This document shows, piece after piece, positions 51,343 to 60,273 of a stretch of DNA of 64,000 bases. Source of the DNA: Chitinophagales bacterium (GTDB taxonomy: Bacteria > Bacteroidota > Bacteroidia > Chitinophagales > Saprospiraceae); the NCBI GenBank assembly GCA_013299105.1, contig JAAFJY010000011.1, forward strand, positions 1 through 64,000. The letters are read 5' to 3'. Under the pieces are notes generated by a model. That model saw only the letters and a list, made by a program, of their open reading frames with translations. It ran no database searches and was not told where the DNA came from. A program made the translations under genes and the position numbers. Each line of letters opens with the position of its first letter. Position 1 is the first letter of the stretch.

Positions 51343-52491
51343 ATGATCACGCCAAAAGAAATAAAGGAAAAAGCTGAAAGAAAATACACCGCTTTCCTGC
51401 AATCCACGCTTGAAAACGAGCCTTTTTCAAGGCTGGTGATCCGTGGCGACAAGTCTTACACCAAATCTTCATTGCCCGAATTTGAAAAAGAAATCCAACT
51501 GATCAGCAGTCAGTCTAAAGAGAAAAAAGGGTTTGGTTATACCCTTGAATTCCAGCAAGTCAAAACAAAACACCTCGGCACCCAGGGCCTGCCCATTTCC
51601 ATTTACTTCGATACGGAACAGGATTTTTTGAAATTCCTGGGCAAGGAGCAGGAAGTAGAACTGTTCAAACGCGATGCGGCGGCGATAAGCAGCGCATTTC
51701 CCGCATTGAAAGAATGGACCATCAAAAACCCCGTCAAGGTGATTCAAAACCAGGGCAGATGGGACGATATTTTGAAAGTTTGCCACTATTTTGTAGAAAA
51801 TCCTCAACCCAATTTGTACATCCGTGAACTGCCGATCAAGCTACACACCAAATTTGTGGAGCAAAACCAAGGCACGATCAAAGAATTACTCGAAATACTG
51901 CTGGCCGAACACCTCAACGCAGCAGAAAAGCAATTTGAAAAACGCTTCCATTTGAAATACAGCGAGCCCCAGGTTCGCTTCAAAATCCTTGACCAAGCCA
52001 TCAGTGAAAAATTTTTTTCGGGCATTAACGACTTGGCGGTGCCCATCGGTCAGTTTGAAAAATTGAATTTCCCGATCAAAAAAGTACTGCTGGTTGAAAA
52101 CAAAACCAGCCTCTACACCACCCTAACTTTGCCAAACATGGACCACACCATCGCCATATTCGGCAGTGGTTACGGCGTAGCCCACCTCAAAAACGTAGCC
52201 TGGTTTGCCGACCTGGAGCTCTTGTATTGGGGTGACCTGGATGTGCAGGGATTTGAAATCCTTGCCCAGTTCAGGACTTATTTTCCACAGACCAAAAGTG
52301 TGCTGATGGACCAGGTAACTTTTGACCATTTTTTTGAAAATGACCCCGGCACACCCAGCAACATCAAAGCGCAACTTAAGCTGACCATTGAAGAACAAGC
52401 ACTCTACGATCTGTTGAAAACCAACAATTGGCGTTTGGAGCAGGAGAAAATTCCCTTTGCTTATGTGAATGCGGTTTTTGGGAAGGGATGA
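51343..52491 (+). CDS. jetD: Wadjet type I nuclease subunit JetD (DUF3322 + DUF2220, Toprim)
   Basis: 382 residues. The N-terminal part (1-220) is DUF3322-like, with RELPIKLHTKFVEQNQGTI as its hallmark. The C-terminal part (about 225-382) is a topoisomerase VI/Spo11-like Toprim (DUF2220), with the catalytic Glu in L-V-E-N-K (Glu252) and D-x-D in Y-W-G-D-L-D (Asp298, Asp300). JetD makes the double-strand cut on plasmid DNA. The key acidic residues are intact. It completes the type I gene set despite the repeat-filled gap before it. Confidence 0.95.
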   Translation: MITPKEIKEKAERKYTAFLQSTLENEPFSRLVIRGDKSYTKSSLPEFEKEIQLISSQSKEKKGFGYTLEFQQVKTKHLGTQGLPISIYFDTEQDFLKFLGKEQEVELFKRDAAAISSAFPALKEWTIKNPVKVIQNQGRWDDILKVCHYFVENPQPNLYIRELPIKLHTKFVEQNQGTIKELLEILLAEHLNAAEKQFEKRFHLKYSEPQVRFKILDQAISEKFFSGINDLAVPIGQFEKLNFPIKKVLLVENKTSLYTTLTLPNMDHTIAIFGSGYGVAHLKNVAWFADLELLYWGDLDVQGFEILAQFRTYFPQTKSVLMDQVTFDHFFENDPGTPSNIKAQLKLTIEEQALYDLLKTNNWRLEQEKIPFAYVNAVFGKG

Positions 52492-52510
52492 TTGAGGGGC
52501 TTTTTTCTGG

Positions 52511-52830
52511 TCTAAATTTTCTGAAAACTTCGGAGAACACGATCTCGACATTCAGGCGAGATTTTTTTATCTAAACCAGAATTTTCGGTCCTGAACAACT
52601 AAAGTATGCTAAAAGGAATGCGTATTTTAGAACCAATTTTTGAAACACAAAAGAATCCTTTTGATGCTGTATCAACTCTTCTTGGGTTTGATGTGATTTA
52701 AAGTATATTTAAATTTTTTGTCTAAACCAGAATTTTCAGAATTGCAGAATTAGAAAATTACTTGCGTGACGTTGACCAATTCTTTCTAAACAAGAATTTG
52801 AAAGAATGAGAGAATGAGACCTGCTTCGAA
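52511..52830 (+). repeat. dispersed repeat F1, copy 3, split by an insert of about 134 bp
   Basis: The F1 start (TCTGAAAACTTCGGAGAACA, GATCTCGACA) runs to 52586. F1 resumes at 52721 with CAGAATTGCAGAATT and TTGCGTGACGTTGACC. The 17-bp string TCTAAACCAGAATTTTC occurs at both junctions (52570-52586, 52721-52737). The intervening DNA holds a 31-codon frame (52606-52701) of no recognised identity. Nothing else is seen up to 53023 except CTATCTTATTTTAGCTCAA (about 52988), a remnant of a MITE-A end. Confidence 0.6.
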
Positions 52831-53023
52831 GGTTGCCTACATCACGATCAATGAGGCTAATAGTCCCCAGATTTAGGCTCAAACCAAAGGGGGATTGCTT
52901 CCGGAATGGGACTCAAAAATCACAAATGGGTTGATAATCAATGCTAGTTCAGCATACCATGTTCGTTCAGCATATAAAAGTAAATATGCCTATCTTATTT
53001 TAGCTCAACTACTAAGTTGAAAC

Positions 53024-53422
53024 TCAAGCCTTCTGTCTAACACGTTGGATGGTTCTGAATAAATAAACGGCACTGATGACCAAGACCAGCCAGGACCAAG
53101 CCACCGTATGGATGAAGGAAAAATTGATCCAGGTCAGCGCAAAGATCGTGATAAGGATGAGGGTGAGCGCATTGTCTAGCCACCTGAATTTAGCTTTTGC
53201 AGCGGTTTGGTTCCAAAAAATTGGATTATAAACAAGTGCTGAAAACAATATGATGGTTGAGATGGCCGACTTTAAAGTATCCGTAGGCAGCCCTTCACGA
53301 TTGGCCCACAGCTCAATGGCGGATATCATCAATAAAATCGCAGAAAGCCCAAGGAGCATGCCGATGGTGAGTTTTATGAAAGCTGCTGTTTTGGCACTTG
53401 TTGGGAGTGATTCGTTTTGCAT
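53024..53422 (-). CDS. small membrane protein, about four helices, unknown
   Basis: 132 residues with hydrophobic segments at about 15-40, 52-70, 83-100 and 105-125. LTIGMLLGLSAILLMISAIE and HTVAWSWLVLVISAVYLFRT show clear helix patterning with basic loops. No family was recognised. It stands alone. The region on its upstream side (53423-53728) holds no gene and must carry promoters for both this gene and the divergent 53729 gene. Confidence 0.75.
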   Translation of the reverse strand: MQNESLPTSAKTAAFIKLTIGMLLGLSAILLMISAIELWANREGLPTDTLKSAISTIILFSALVYNPIFWNQTAAKAKFRWLDNALTLILITIFALTWINFSFIHTVAWSWLVLVISAVYLFRTIQRVRQKA

Positions 53423-53728
53423 GGTTTGTGCTTATTGCGTGTTTTAAAGTGGTTTTTAGATCAAGCGGTCCAATTTTATCCCCCCTTTGGGGTGATTTAT
53501 TGAAAGTGCTTAAAAAATTGGTTTTCAATGATTTAAAAATACAAATTAGCATATTTTGACGCAAAAAATATCGACTAATTGACCAAAATACGGCACGGTT
53601 CTACGGATTTGAGGGACTGGCTTATTTTCCTCATCTCATATAGAATGGCACCACCTCCACAATTTTCCACCAATCTATTGTCCTTCTCAACGATAATACC
53701 GAAATTGAGCAGCAAAACCTAATGGCCC

Positions 53729-55147
53729 ATGCGTAAGCTACTCGAAACAGAACAGAAAGCCCTGGAAATCAACCTCGATCCCATCATTTATGGCACCTTT
53801 GCCGAGATTGGAGCAGGGCAAGAAGTAGCGCGTTATTTCTTTCAGGTGGGGGCCGCCGCAGGTACCATCGCCAAAACCATGTCGGCCTACGACAAGGTTT
53901 ATTCCGACCACATCTACGGCCCAGAGCCCAGTGGGCGCTACGTGTGTGAGTCGCGCTTGTACAAAATGCTCGACCACGAGTACGAGCTCATGGACACCCG
54001 CCTGCGCCAGGAGCGGCCGGAGTGCAGTTTTTTCGTGTTTGCCGATACCATTTCGGCGGTCAATTTTCAGCGCACCATAAAAGGCGATGGCTGGTTGGGC
54101 ATCCGTTTTCAACTCAAACCTGGCGGCGATACCAACGACTTGGTCCTGCACGTGCGCATGCTCGACAACGACAACAAACTCCAGCAGCAGGCCATTGGTA
54201 TCTTGGGGGTCAATTTGATTTATGCCTGTTTTCGCTACAACGAAAATCCCGAAATCCTGCTCGAATCCTTGATCGACAGCCTGCGGGGCCGGGTGAAAAT
54301 CGACATGGTACGCCTCACCGGACCGGGTTTTGAGGGGGTTGACAACCGTTTGCTCAGTCTTTACCTGATCAAGAATGGGTTGTCCGACGTGGCCATGTTT
54401 GGGCCGGATGGGCGCAACGTACACGCCTCCGAGTTTTTGTACCGCCGCGATGTATTGGTGGTCCGGGGCAGTTTTCGCCCGGCTACTTTGGTCAACATGG
54501 ACATGATCAAGTCGGCCTACCAGCAATTTCGCAACGAGCCCGATGTGGATGTCAAAAAAACCTACCTGCTCACCGAAATCACCCTTTCCAACCTGATGGC
54601 CGATGGCGAGCTCGACGAAAAAGACTTCCTCGACCGCGCCGAACTGCTCAATGCCCTCAACCAAACGGTGATCATCTCCAACTGCGAGGAGCACCCACAA
54701 TTGGTAAATTACCTGGCTGATTACCGCATCAACAAGATTGGCCTGGTGCTCGGCGTACAATTCCTGCTCGAACTGGTGAACAGCAAGTACTACGAAAACA
54801 TCGACGGTCGCTTACTCTCGGCCTTTGGCGAGTTGTTTACGAAAAACTTGAAGATGTACGTCTATCCCATCATGCAGGAAGGCAGCGAGGAGTTGATGAC
54901 CGCCCAAAACATGCCCGTGCCAGAGGGGGTCAAGTTCTTGTATTTCCACCTGCTCGAAAGCCAACACATCGTCGATATCGAGGGTTTTGACCCGAATATC
55001 CTGCACATTTTCTCCAAAGAAGTGCTCTCATTGATCCGCACGGGCAATGCCAGCTTTGAAAAATTGGTGCCGCCCAAGGTGGCTACTTTGGTCAAAGAAA
55101 AATACTTGTTTGGGTATCCTTTGGAACAGAAGGAGTTTGAGTATTGA
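53729..55147 (+). CDS. conserved cytoplasmic protein of unknown function
   Basis: 472 residues, no signal peptide or membrane helix. It begins with a striking block, NLDPIIYGTFAEIGAGQEVA, then RYFFQVGAAAGTIAKTMSAY, which I recall from a widespread but uncharacterised family. That family is sometimes mislabelled as a nicotinate-nucleotide adenylyltransferase or TonB-related protein. Neither a nucleotidyltransferase HxGH motif nor a TonB box was seen. FLDRAELLNALNQTVIISNC lies in the C-terminal half. No operon partner. Function should be left unknown. Confidence 0.88.
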   Translation: MRKLLETEQKALEINLDPIIYGTFAEIGAGQEVARYFFQVGAAAGTIAKTMSAYDKVYSDHIYGPEPSGRYVCESRLYKMLDHEYELMDTRLRQERPECSFFVFADTISAVNFQRTIKGDGWLGIRFQLKPGGDTNDLVLHVRMLDNDNKLQQQAIGILGVNLIYACFRYNENPEILLESLIDSLRGRVKIDMVRLTGPGFEGVDNRLLSLYLIKNGLSDVAMFGPDGRNVHASEFLYRRDVLVVRGSFRPATLVNMDMIKSAYQQFRNEPDVDVKKTYLLTEITLSNLMADGELDEKDFLDRAELLNALNQTVIISNCEEHPQLVNYLADYRINKIGLVLGVQFLLELVNSKYYENIDGRLLSAFGELFTKNLKMYVYPIMQEGSEELMTAQNMPVPEGVKFLYFHLLESQHIVDIEGFDPNILHIFSKEVLSLIRTGNASFEKLVPPKVATLVKEKYLFGYPLEQKEFEY

Positions 55148-55304
55148 GGAGTTTTATAAAACAAATGTTAATTTATTGCACATAATTGATAAATAACACC
55201 CTATGCCCTTCACACAAATCAAAAAATTCAAGTAAGTTTGATCTAGGATTGTTTTAAGATCTGAAACAATCCGAACATTTCATCCAACCCTAAAACTCAA
55301 AAAA

Positions 55305-55799
55305 ATGGAAGACAACACCATTCTCGATTCCTTTAACGACGACGGTTCAGGCAAGGGCCTGAGCCTTACCAACGAAATCAAAGGTTACCTGAGCGAAACT
55401 GCCCGTTGGGCCAAGTTCATCTCGATTATAATGTTCGTGATGACTGGTTTTGCGGTCTTGTTCGCCATCTTTGGGGGCGCGATCATGGGCTCTATGGCTT
55501 CTGCCTTCGGACAAGGTGGTGCAGGCATGGGCCTGATTGGTGGCGTCGGCATCTTTATCATGTATGGTTTGGTTGCAGCCTTGTTGTTCTTTTACGCTTG
55601 GTACCTGTTCAAATTTGCCACACAAATGAAAATGGCCCTGCTTGGCTCAGACCAGGACGCTTTGGTGACTTCTTTCTCCAATTTGAAAAGCTATTACAAG
55701 CTGTCAGGAATTGTCATGCTCATTGGGGTGATTTTCTATGGCATTTTCTTTGTCATTGCGATTATTACAGGTTTGGGCGTAGCCGCAGGCGGCTTTTGA
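55305..55799 (+). CDS. DUF5362-type membrane protein
   Basis: 164 residues with an N-terminal hydrophilic tail and three or so helices (about 38-62, 78-105 and 135-160). LSETARWAKFISIIMFVMTG and ALLFFYAWYLFKFATQMK match the DUF5362 family as I remember it. Function is unknown. Single gene, followed by repeat F1 copy 4. Confidence 0.85.
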   Translation: MEDNTILDSFNDDGSGKGLSLTNEIKGYLSETARWAKFISIIMFVMTGFAVLFAIFGGAIMGSMASAFGQGGAGMGLIGGVGIFIMYGLVAALLFFYAWYLFKFATQMKMALLGSDQDALVTSFSNLKSYYKLSGIVMLIGVIFYGIFFVIAIITGLGVAAGGF

Positions 55800-55810
55800 T
55801 TTTCCTGGAT

Positions 55811-55956
55811 ACTGAAAACTTCGGAGGAAGGCGATCTCGACAATCAGGCGAGATTTTTTGTCTAAACCAAAATTTTCAGAATTGCAGAATTACTTGCATG
55901 ACGTTGACCAAAACAAGAATTTTAAAGAATTAGAGAATTGGGCCGCTTCGCGGCTA
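55811..55956 (+). repeat. dispersed repeat F1, copy 4
   Basis: The most complete copy: CTGAAAACTTCGGAGGAAGG, CGATCTCGACAATCAGGCGA, GTCTAAACCAAAATTTTCAG, AATTGCAGAATTACTTGCAT, GACGTTGACC, AATTGGGCCGCTTCGCGG. It follows the DUF5362 gene at about 10 bp. Confidence 0.65.
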
Positions 55957-56011
55957 TAAACGCTGCATGTTCAGACAGCATTTCCGAAGTTTCCAGTGGA
56001 TAGGAAATCGA

Positions 56012-56044
56012 GAAGCGCCAGGATGTTGACATTCCTGGCGCTTC
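56012..56044. terminator. hairpin terminator downstream of smpB
   Basis: A perfect 12-bp stem (GAAGCGCCAGGA at 56012-56023 with its complement at 56033-56044) lies 18 bp beyond the smpB stop on the minus strand and after the convergent DUF5362 gene. No T-run on the minus side, so it may act mainly as an mRNA end stabiliser. Confidence 0.6.
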
Positions 56045-56062
56045 GCATTTGAGAGGGGATTT

Positions 56063-56536
56063 TCAGCCCTTCATCTTCTCATACCGATCCATTTCGCGGC
56101 GGTTGTCCTTTTCCTTGATCGAATCGCGCTTGTCATAGGCTTTTTTACCTTGGGCCAGGGCAATTTCTACTTTTACAAAGCCCCTTTCACTCAGGTACAT
56201 GCGGTAGGGCACGATCGTGAAACCCTTTTCGGAGGTTTTGCGTTCCAGTTTTTTCAACTCGTTGCGTTTGAGCAGCAGTTTGCGCACCCGGCGAGGTTGA
56301 TGGTTCGAGTAAGTACCATTTTCGTATTCGGCGATGTAGAGGTTGTGGATGAACAGTTCCCCTTTGTTGAAAAGGCAGTAGGCATCAGTCAGGTTGATGT
56401 TGCCTGCCCGATAGGTTTTGATTTCGGTACCAAAGAGGGCAATACCTGCTTCGATCCTTTGCAAAAAATGGTATTCAAAAGTGGCCCTCCGGTTGAGAAT
56501 TTCCGGTGGGGCTTTCTTTTTTTTCTTGTCGCTCAT
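56063..56536 (-). CDS. smpB: SsrA-binding protein SmpB
   Basis: 157 residues from MSDKKKKK; the frame extends 8 codons further up without family support. EIKTYRAGNINLTDAYCLFN and the basic C-terminal tail KGKKAYDKRDSIKEKDNRRE are diagnostic. It binds tmRNA for rescue of stalled ribosomes. No tmRNA gene was recognised next to it. It is upstream of a hairpin shared with repeat-containing DNA. Confidence 0.97.
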   Translation of the reverse strand: MSDKKKKKAPPEILNRRATFEYHFLQRIEAGIALFGTEIKTYRAGNINLTDAYCLFNKGELFIHNLYIAEYENGTYSNHQPRRVRKLLLKRNELKKLERKTSEKGFTIVPYRMYLSERGFVKVEIALAQGKKAYDKRDSIKEKDNRREMDRYEKMKG

Positions 56537-56761
56537 CGTGTTGCTTTCCAAAAATTTCAAAAAGGGGGCCTAATGCAAAAAAAATCAAAAAATGACCCGC
56601 TTGCAAACCGTTTTTCGAACAACTATTTCACAAGCGGGTCGTGCCATCAGACAAAGATAATAAACCCCGGCGGATGGCCAAAAGTTCCAAATCAGGAGCT
56701 TTTTAAAATATTTTGTTTTATGCAATTGGTCTCTCTTCAACCCTAAACCTTTCCACTCAAC

Positions 56762-59035
56762 TCACTGCTTGATTGGTGGCGCTTCGTTGAGTTTCTTCTT
56801 GCGACGCACTTGCTCTTTCATGTTCAGGGCATCGCGGTTGAGTACATCTACAGCCTTGGTAGGCGGCGCGGTTTCTACCCCTTTGAGCTTTTCGTTCAAA
56901 AAGTCAGTCATCTTTTTGTACAAGTGAAAACGGGTATTGCCGCCGTAGATGCCGTGGTTGCGGTTGGGGTAAAAATAAGTGTCAAATTGCTTGTCGCTTT
57001 CTACCAGGGCATTCACCAGCTCAGCGGTGTGCTGGAAGTGTACGTTGTCGTCACCCATGCCGTGCACCAGCAGGTAATTGCCATTCAGTTTTTCGGTAAA
57101 ATTGATCGGCGAATTGAGTTGGTAGCCGTTGGGATTTTCGTCCACGGTGCGCATGTAGCGCTCGGTGTAGATGTTGTCGTACCATTTCCAGTTGGTCACG
57201 GGCGCTACGGCAATGGCGGCTTTGAGCACACCTTCTCCTTTGAACAAGCAATTAGACGACATGAAACCGCCGTAGCTCCAGCCAAAGATGCCAATGCGGG
57301 CGGGGTCCACGTAACGGAGCTTGCCCAGATAGCGGGCGGCTTCGAGCTGGTCTTCGGTTTCGTATTTGCCAAGTTGCAGGTAGGTCATTTTTTTGAACTC
57401 CTCGCCACGACCTCCCGTGCCACGGTTGTCAACGCAAGCGATCAAGTAACCTTGCTGGGCCAGGTATTGGAACCACCAGTAGTTTTGTCCGCGCCAGGTT
57501 TCTTTTACTTCCTGGCTACCAGGTCCACCGTACAAGAACATCAGCACTGGATAACGCTTGGTAGGGTCAAAGTTGGCGGGTTTGATGTTCCAGCCGTACA
57601 GCTCGGTATTGCCACGGGTACTGAAGTTGAAAAACTCTACGGGCTGCACGCCATAGTCTTTTTGCAATTGGCGCAAGGTAGCATTGTCTTCGATCACGCG
57701 TACTTGGGCTCCGCTGCGGGCATACACAGTGTAGGTAGGCGGAGTATTGGCCGTAGCATGGTCGATCACATAATAATCGTAAGTACTGCTGAACTGGGCA
57801 TTGTTCCAACCCTTGTTGGCGGCGATGGCTTTTTTATTGCTGCCATCCAATCCGATTTGGTAAACCTGGCGCTCCAGGTGCGAGCCTTCACCAGCCTGGT
57901 AGTAGATCAGGTTGTTTTTTTCATCCACGCCATATACATTGCTCACTTCCCACTGGCCGCTGGTGATTTGCTTGAGTTTGTTGCCTTGTAGGTCGTAAAG
58001 GTAGATGTGGTTCCAGCCGTCCATTTCGCTGGTCCAGACGAAACGCTGGCCATCTTTGAGGAAGCGCAGGTTGTCGTGCAAGTCCACATAGTATTTGTTG
58101 TCTTCTTTGAGCAAGCTACGGATTTGGCCAGTGCCTGCATCCGCCAGCACTAACTCCATTTTATTCTGGTGACGATTGAGCAAAAACACACAGAGCTGGC
58201 GTGGGTCCTGGGTCCACTTGATGCGGGGAATGTACTCGTTGTTGTCAGGAGTAGCCACTTTGGTAGTCTGGCCGCTGGTCAAGTCGTAAATGTGGACTTT
58301 CACTTGTGAGTTGGTTTCGCCTACTTTTGGGTATTTGAAATTCACGTAGCTGGGGTGCATTCCACCTTCAAAATTGGTCATGGTAAACTGGGGCACTTTT
58401 TGCTCGTCAAAACGGAAAAAAGCGATGCGTGCTCCATCGGGCGACCATTCAAACCCCCGGTCCATCGAAAATTCCTCTTCATAGACCCAATCCACAGCAC
58501 CATTGATGACGGCATTCATTTGGCCGTCCTTGGTGATTTGGGTAACTTTTGCGCTGGGCAGGTCCTTGACATAAAGGTTGTTGTCAAAAATGAAAGCCAC
58601 TTTGTCGGCCTGGGGATTGAAAGTGGCGTACATTACCTTGCCCTCGCTGAACAAAGCAGTGGCCTGCTTGCTGCTGAGGTCATACACATAATAGGTGCTC
58701 TTGCTGGAGTGGCGGTAAATTTGATCAGTTGCGGTAGCCAAGAGCAATTTTTGCTCATTGTCGCTAAAAGTGTAGCCTTCTACAGCCAGGTTACCAGCGG
58801 TAGCGGGGTCAAAAATCACTTGCACGCTGCTGCCCGTACTCAGGTCGTACTGTACCACCTTGTTGCCCGTGCCCAAACGGCTGTAACTTTTGCCATCGGC
58901 CATGAAATTAAAGCCAGGCACCGATTTGGCGTTGAAGGTATATTTTTTCCAAATGTCCTCCAGGGTAATGGCCTTTTGGGCAAAAATTGAGCTGCCGAGC
59001 AGCAGGAAAGAAATAAAAGAAATGAATCTGGTCAT
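56762..59035 (-). CDS. dipeptidyl peptidase IV (S9B prolyl peptidase)
   Basis: 757 residues from the Met that opens the signal peptide (MTRFISFISFLLLGSSIFAQ). The N-terminal eight-bladed propeller covers about 30-480 and includes the E-E motif, VDWVYEEEFSM. The C-terminal alpha/beta hydrolase has the nucleophile in G-W-S-Y-G-G-F, an Asp in MGDDNVHFQH and a His in NRNHGIYGG. It removes X-Pro or X-Ala dipeptides from peptides in the periplasm. The gene is followed only by a short gap; its upstream neighbour is 59100-59900 on the same strand. Confidence 0.95.
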   Translation of the reverse strand: MTRFISFISFLLLGSSIFAQKAITLEDIWKKYTFNAKSVPGFNFMADGKSYSRLGTGNKVVQYDLSTGSSVQVIFDPATAGNLAVEGYTFSDNEQKLLLATATDQIYRHSSKSTYYVYDLSSKQATALFSEGKVMYATFNPQADKVAFIFDNNLYVKDLPSAKVTQITKDGQMNAVINGAVDWVYEEEFSMDRGFEWSPDGARIAFFRFDEQKVPQFTMTNFEGGMHPSYVNFKYPKVGETNSQVKVHIYDLTSGQTTKVATPDNNEYIPRIKWTQDPRQLCVFLLNRHQNKMELVLADAGTGQIRSLLKEDNKYYVDLHDNLRFLKDGQRFVWTSEMDGWNHIYLYDLQGNKLKQITSGQWEVSNVYGVDEKNNLIYYQAGEGSHLERQVYQIGLDGSNKKAIAANKGWNNAQFSSTYDYYVIDHATANTPPTYTVYARSGAQVRVIEDNATLRQLQKDYGVQPVEFFNFSTRGNTELYGWNIKPANFDPTKRYPVLMFLYGGPGSQEVKETWRGQNYWWFQYLAQQGYLIACVDNRGTGGRGEEFKKMTYLQLGKYETEDQLEAARYLGKLRYVDPARIGIFGWSYGGFMSSNCLFKGEGVLKAAIAVAPVTNWKWYDNIYTERYMRTVDENPNGYQLNSPINFTEKLNGNYLLVHGMGDDNVHFQHTAELVNALVESDKQFDTYFYPNRNHGIYGGNTRFHLYKKMTDFLNEKLKGVETAPPTKAVDVLNRDALNMKEQVRRKKKLNEAPPIKQ

Positions 59036-59099
59036 GATTTGATCAGGTTTGAAATATGCTCGCAAAAAGGCAAAGCTAAAAAAGACCACGGGCAAATGC

Positions 59100-59900
59100 T
59101 CACTCCCTCACGTAATTCACCAATTGCTTGACATTTACTTTGGGTTCGATGTTGGTGAGGCTTTCGATTTCCAGGCCCATGTCGAATTTCATGGTTTCGC
59201 GGCGGCCTACAATCAAGAGGTCATCTTTTCGCACATAAAACACGAGGGTGAGCTGGTATGACTTGGCGATGGACCCCTTGGTATCTGGATGAAGGCTGCT
59301 GACTTCCGCTTGCATGGCTTTTTGCCGCTCCACTACTTCGGGGGGCAAAATATAGGACTTTTTCAACTGGAGGGTGTAGCAGTCCTGGCCCGAGAAAACC
59401 TGGTCATTCAACACCGTTTGCTGGTCCATAGAGTCAAGGCTGCTGCCTTTTTTGGCCAAAGATCGAATCATCAGGCTGGTGGGAATGGAAATTACATTGC
59501 CGCCCAAAAAACCCAAGCCCTCAATCGCGCCAGGAATGGAGTCTTCAAAAACTTTTTCCTGCTCGCGGTAAGAACGACGAAAAGTACCCAAAGGGCTGAC
59601 GAGGTCTTTGCGAAAACGATAAATCACGGGTTTATCGCCTTTTTCGGCGAGTTTGAAGCCCTGAAAGTAAAAATTACCAAGGTGGTCGAAGGCCAATTGG
59701 GTTTCTTCCAAATTGGAATGAGAACCTTGGGACGAGCGATAAACAATACTGGTTTTGGTTTTGTCGGTATAATTACTGAGGCTGGCATAGCTTCGCTTGA
59801 CCTCCTCAATCAGGTTTTGAGGGGTAAGACCCTGGGCTGTTCCTAGCATTGGGCTGCAAAAAATGAGGTAGAAGAAGGACTTGGTAAACAGGTTGTGCAT
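59100..59900 (-). CDS. secreted protein of unknown function, lipoprotein-sorting-like
   Basis: 266 residues from the internal Met MHNLFTKSFF, which opens a signal peptide (ending MLGTAQG); upstream codons are not signal-like. The mature part, QNLIEEVKRSYASLSNYTDK, then beta-strands such as FYFQGFKLAEKGDKPVIYRF, recalls LolA/outer-membrane lipoprotein-sorting-type folds, but no firm match can be claimed. It sits 64 bp upstream of the DPP-IV start on the same strand, so an operon is likely. Its own leader contains MITE-A copy 3 about 76 bp upstream of the ATG. Confidence 0.82.
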   Translation of the reverse strand: MHNLFTKSFFYLIFCSPMLGTAQGLTPQNLIEEVKRSYASLSNYTDKTKTSIVYRSSQGSHSNLEETQLAFDHLGNFYFQGFKLAEKGDKPVIYRFRKDLVSPLGTFRRSYREQEKVFEDSIPGAIEGLGFLGGNVISIPTSLMIRSLAKKGSSLDSMDQQTVLNDQVFSGQDCYTLQLKKSYILPPEVVERQKAMQAEVSSLHPDTKGSIAKSYQLTLVFYVRKDDLLIVGRRETMKFDMGLEIESLTNIEPKVNVKQLVNYVRE

Positions 59901-59976
59901 TTGGCGTGGGGTATGGTTTAGAAAGAACGTTTTTTTGGGGGGTTGCGGTATGGGCAGTTGCATCTGAAATCAGTAA

Positions 59977-60117
59977 GGGAGCGTAAAAAAATAAGGTAGC
60001 CGGGTTTGGGTTTAGTGAAAAAAGAGCATTACCAGTTTAATCAACCGGATGAAAGGATTTGTGTTTTTTTTGCTAAACCTCAAAAGCAAAGTCGTCTACC
60101 TTATTTTAGCTCAGGTA
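59977..60117 (+). mobile_element. MITE-A copy 3
   Basis: About 141 bp from GGGAGCGTAAAAAAATAAGG to CTTATTTTAGCTCAGGTA, with the inverted ends of copies 1 and 2. The internal CAACCGGATGAAAGG corresponds to CAACTGGATGAAAGG of copy 2. It lies upstream of the 59100-59900 gene and downstream of the Fur-family gene. The rest of the gap (60118-60273) shows no gene. Confidence 0.7.
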
Positions 60118-60273
60118 CAAAGTAGTTTGAAAAGCCGCGAAATTGGATATGGTGTGAAAGTATATTCGAGCCGCGTTATTTTTCATCTGATCCGAGGAAA
60201 AAACGGGCTGGTAAAAAGGGGGGAAGCTTTCGTAATTTAGCGATTGAGTTAATGGAGTAGTTGTAAAACGCAC

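Noticed and set aside
52606-52701. 31-codon frame inside the split F1 repeat
   Set aside because: Too short and unlike any family I know; kept only as part of the repeat description.
55800-56760. tmRNA gene near smpB
   Set aside because: No tRNA-like acceptor ends or tag-peptide frame could be recognised around smpB.
56810-57991. 393-codon open frame opposite the DPP-IV gene
   Set aside because: Antisense shadow; the DPP-IV frame has signal peptide and catalytic triad motifs.
60049-60240. 63-codon open frame
   Set aside because: It starts inside MITE-A copy 3 and has no family-like features.
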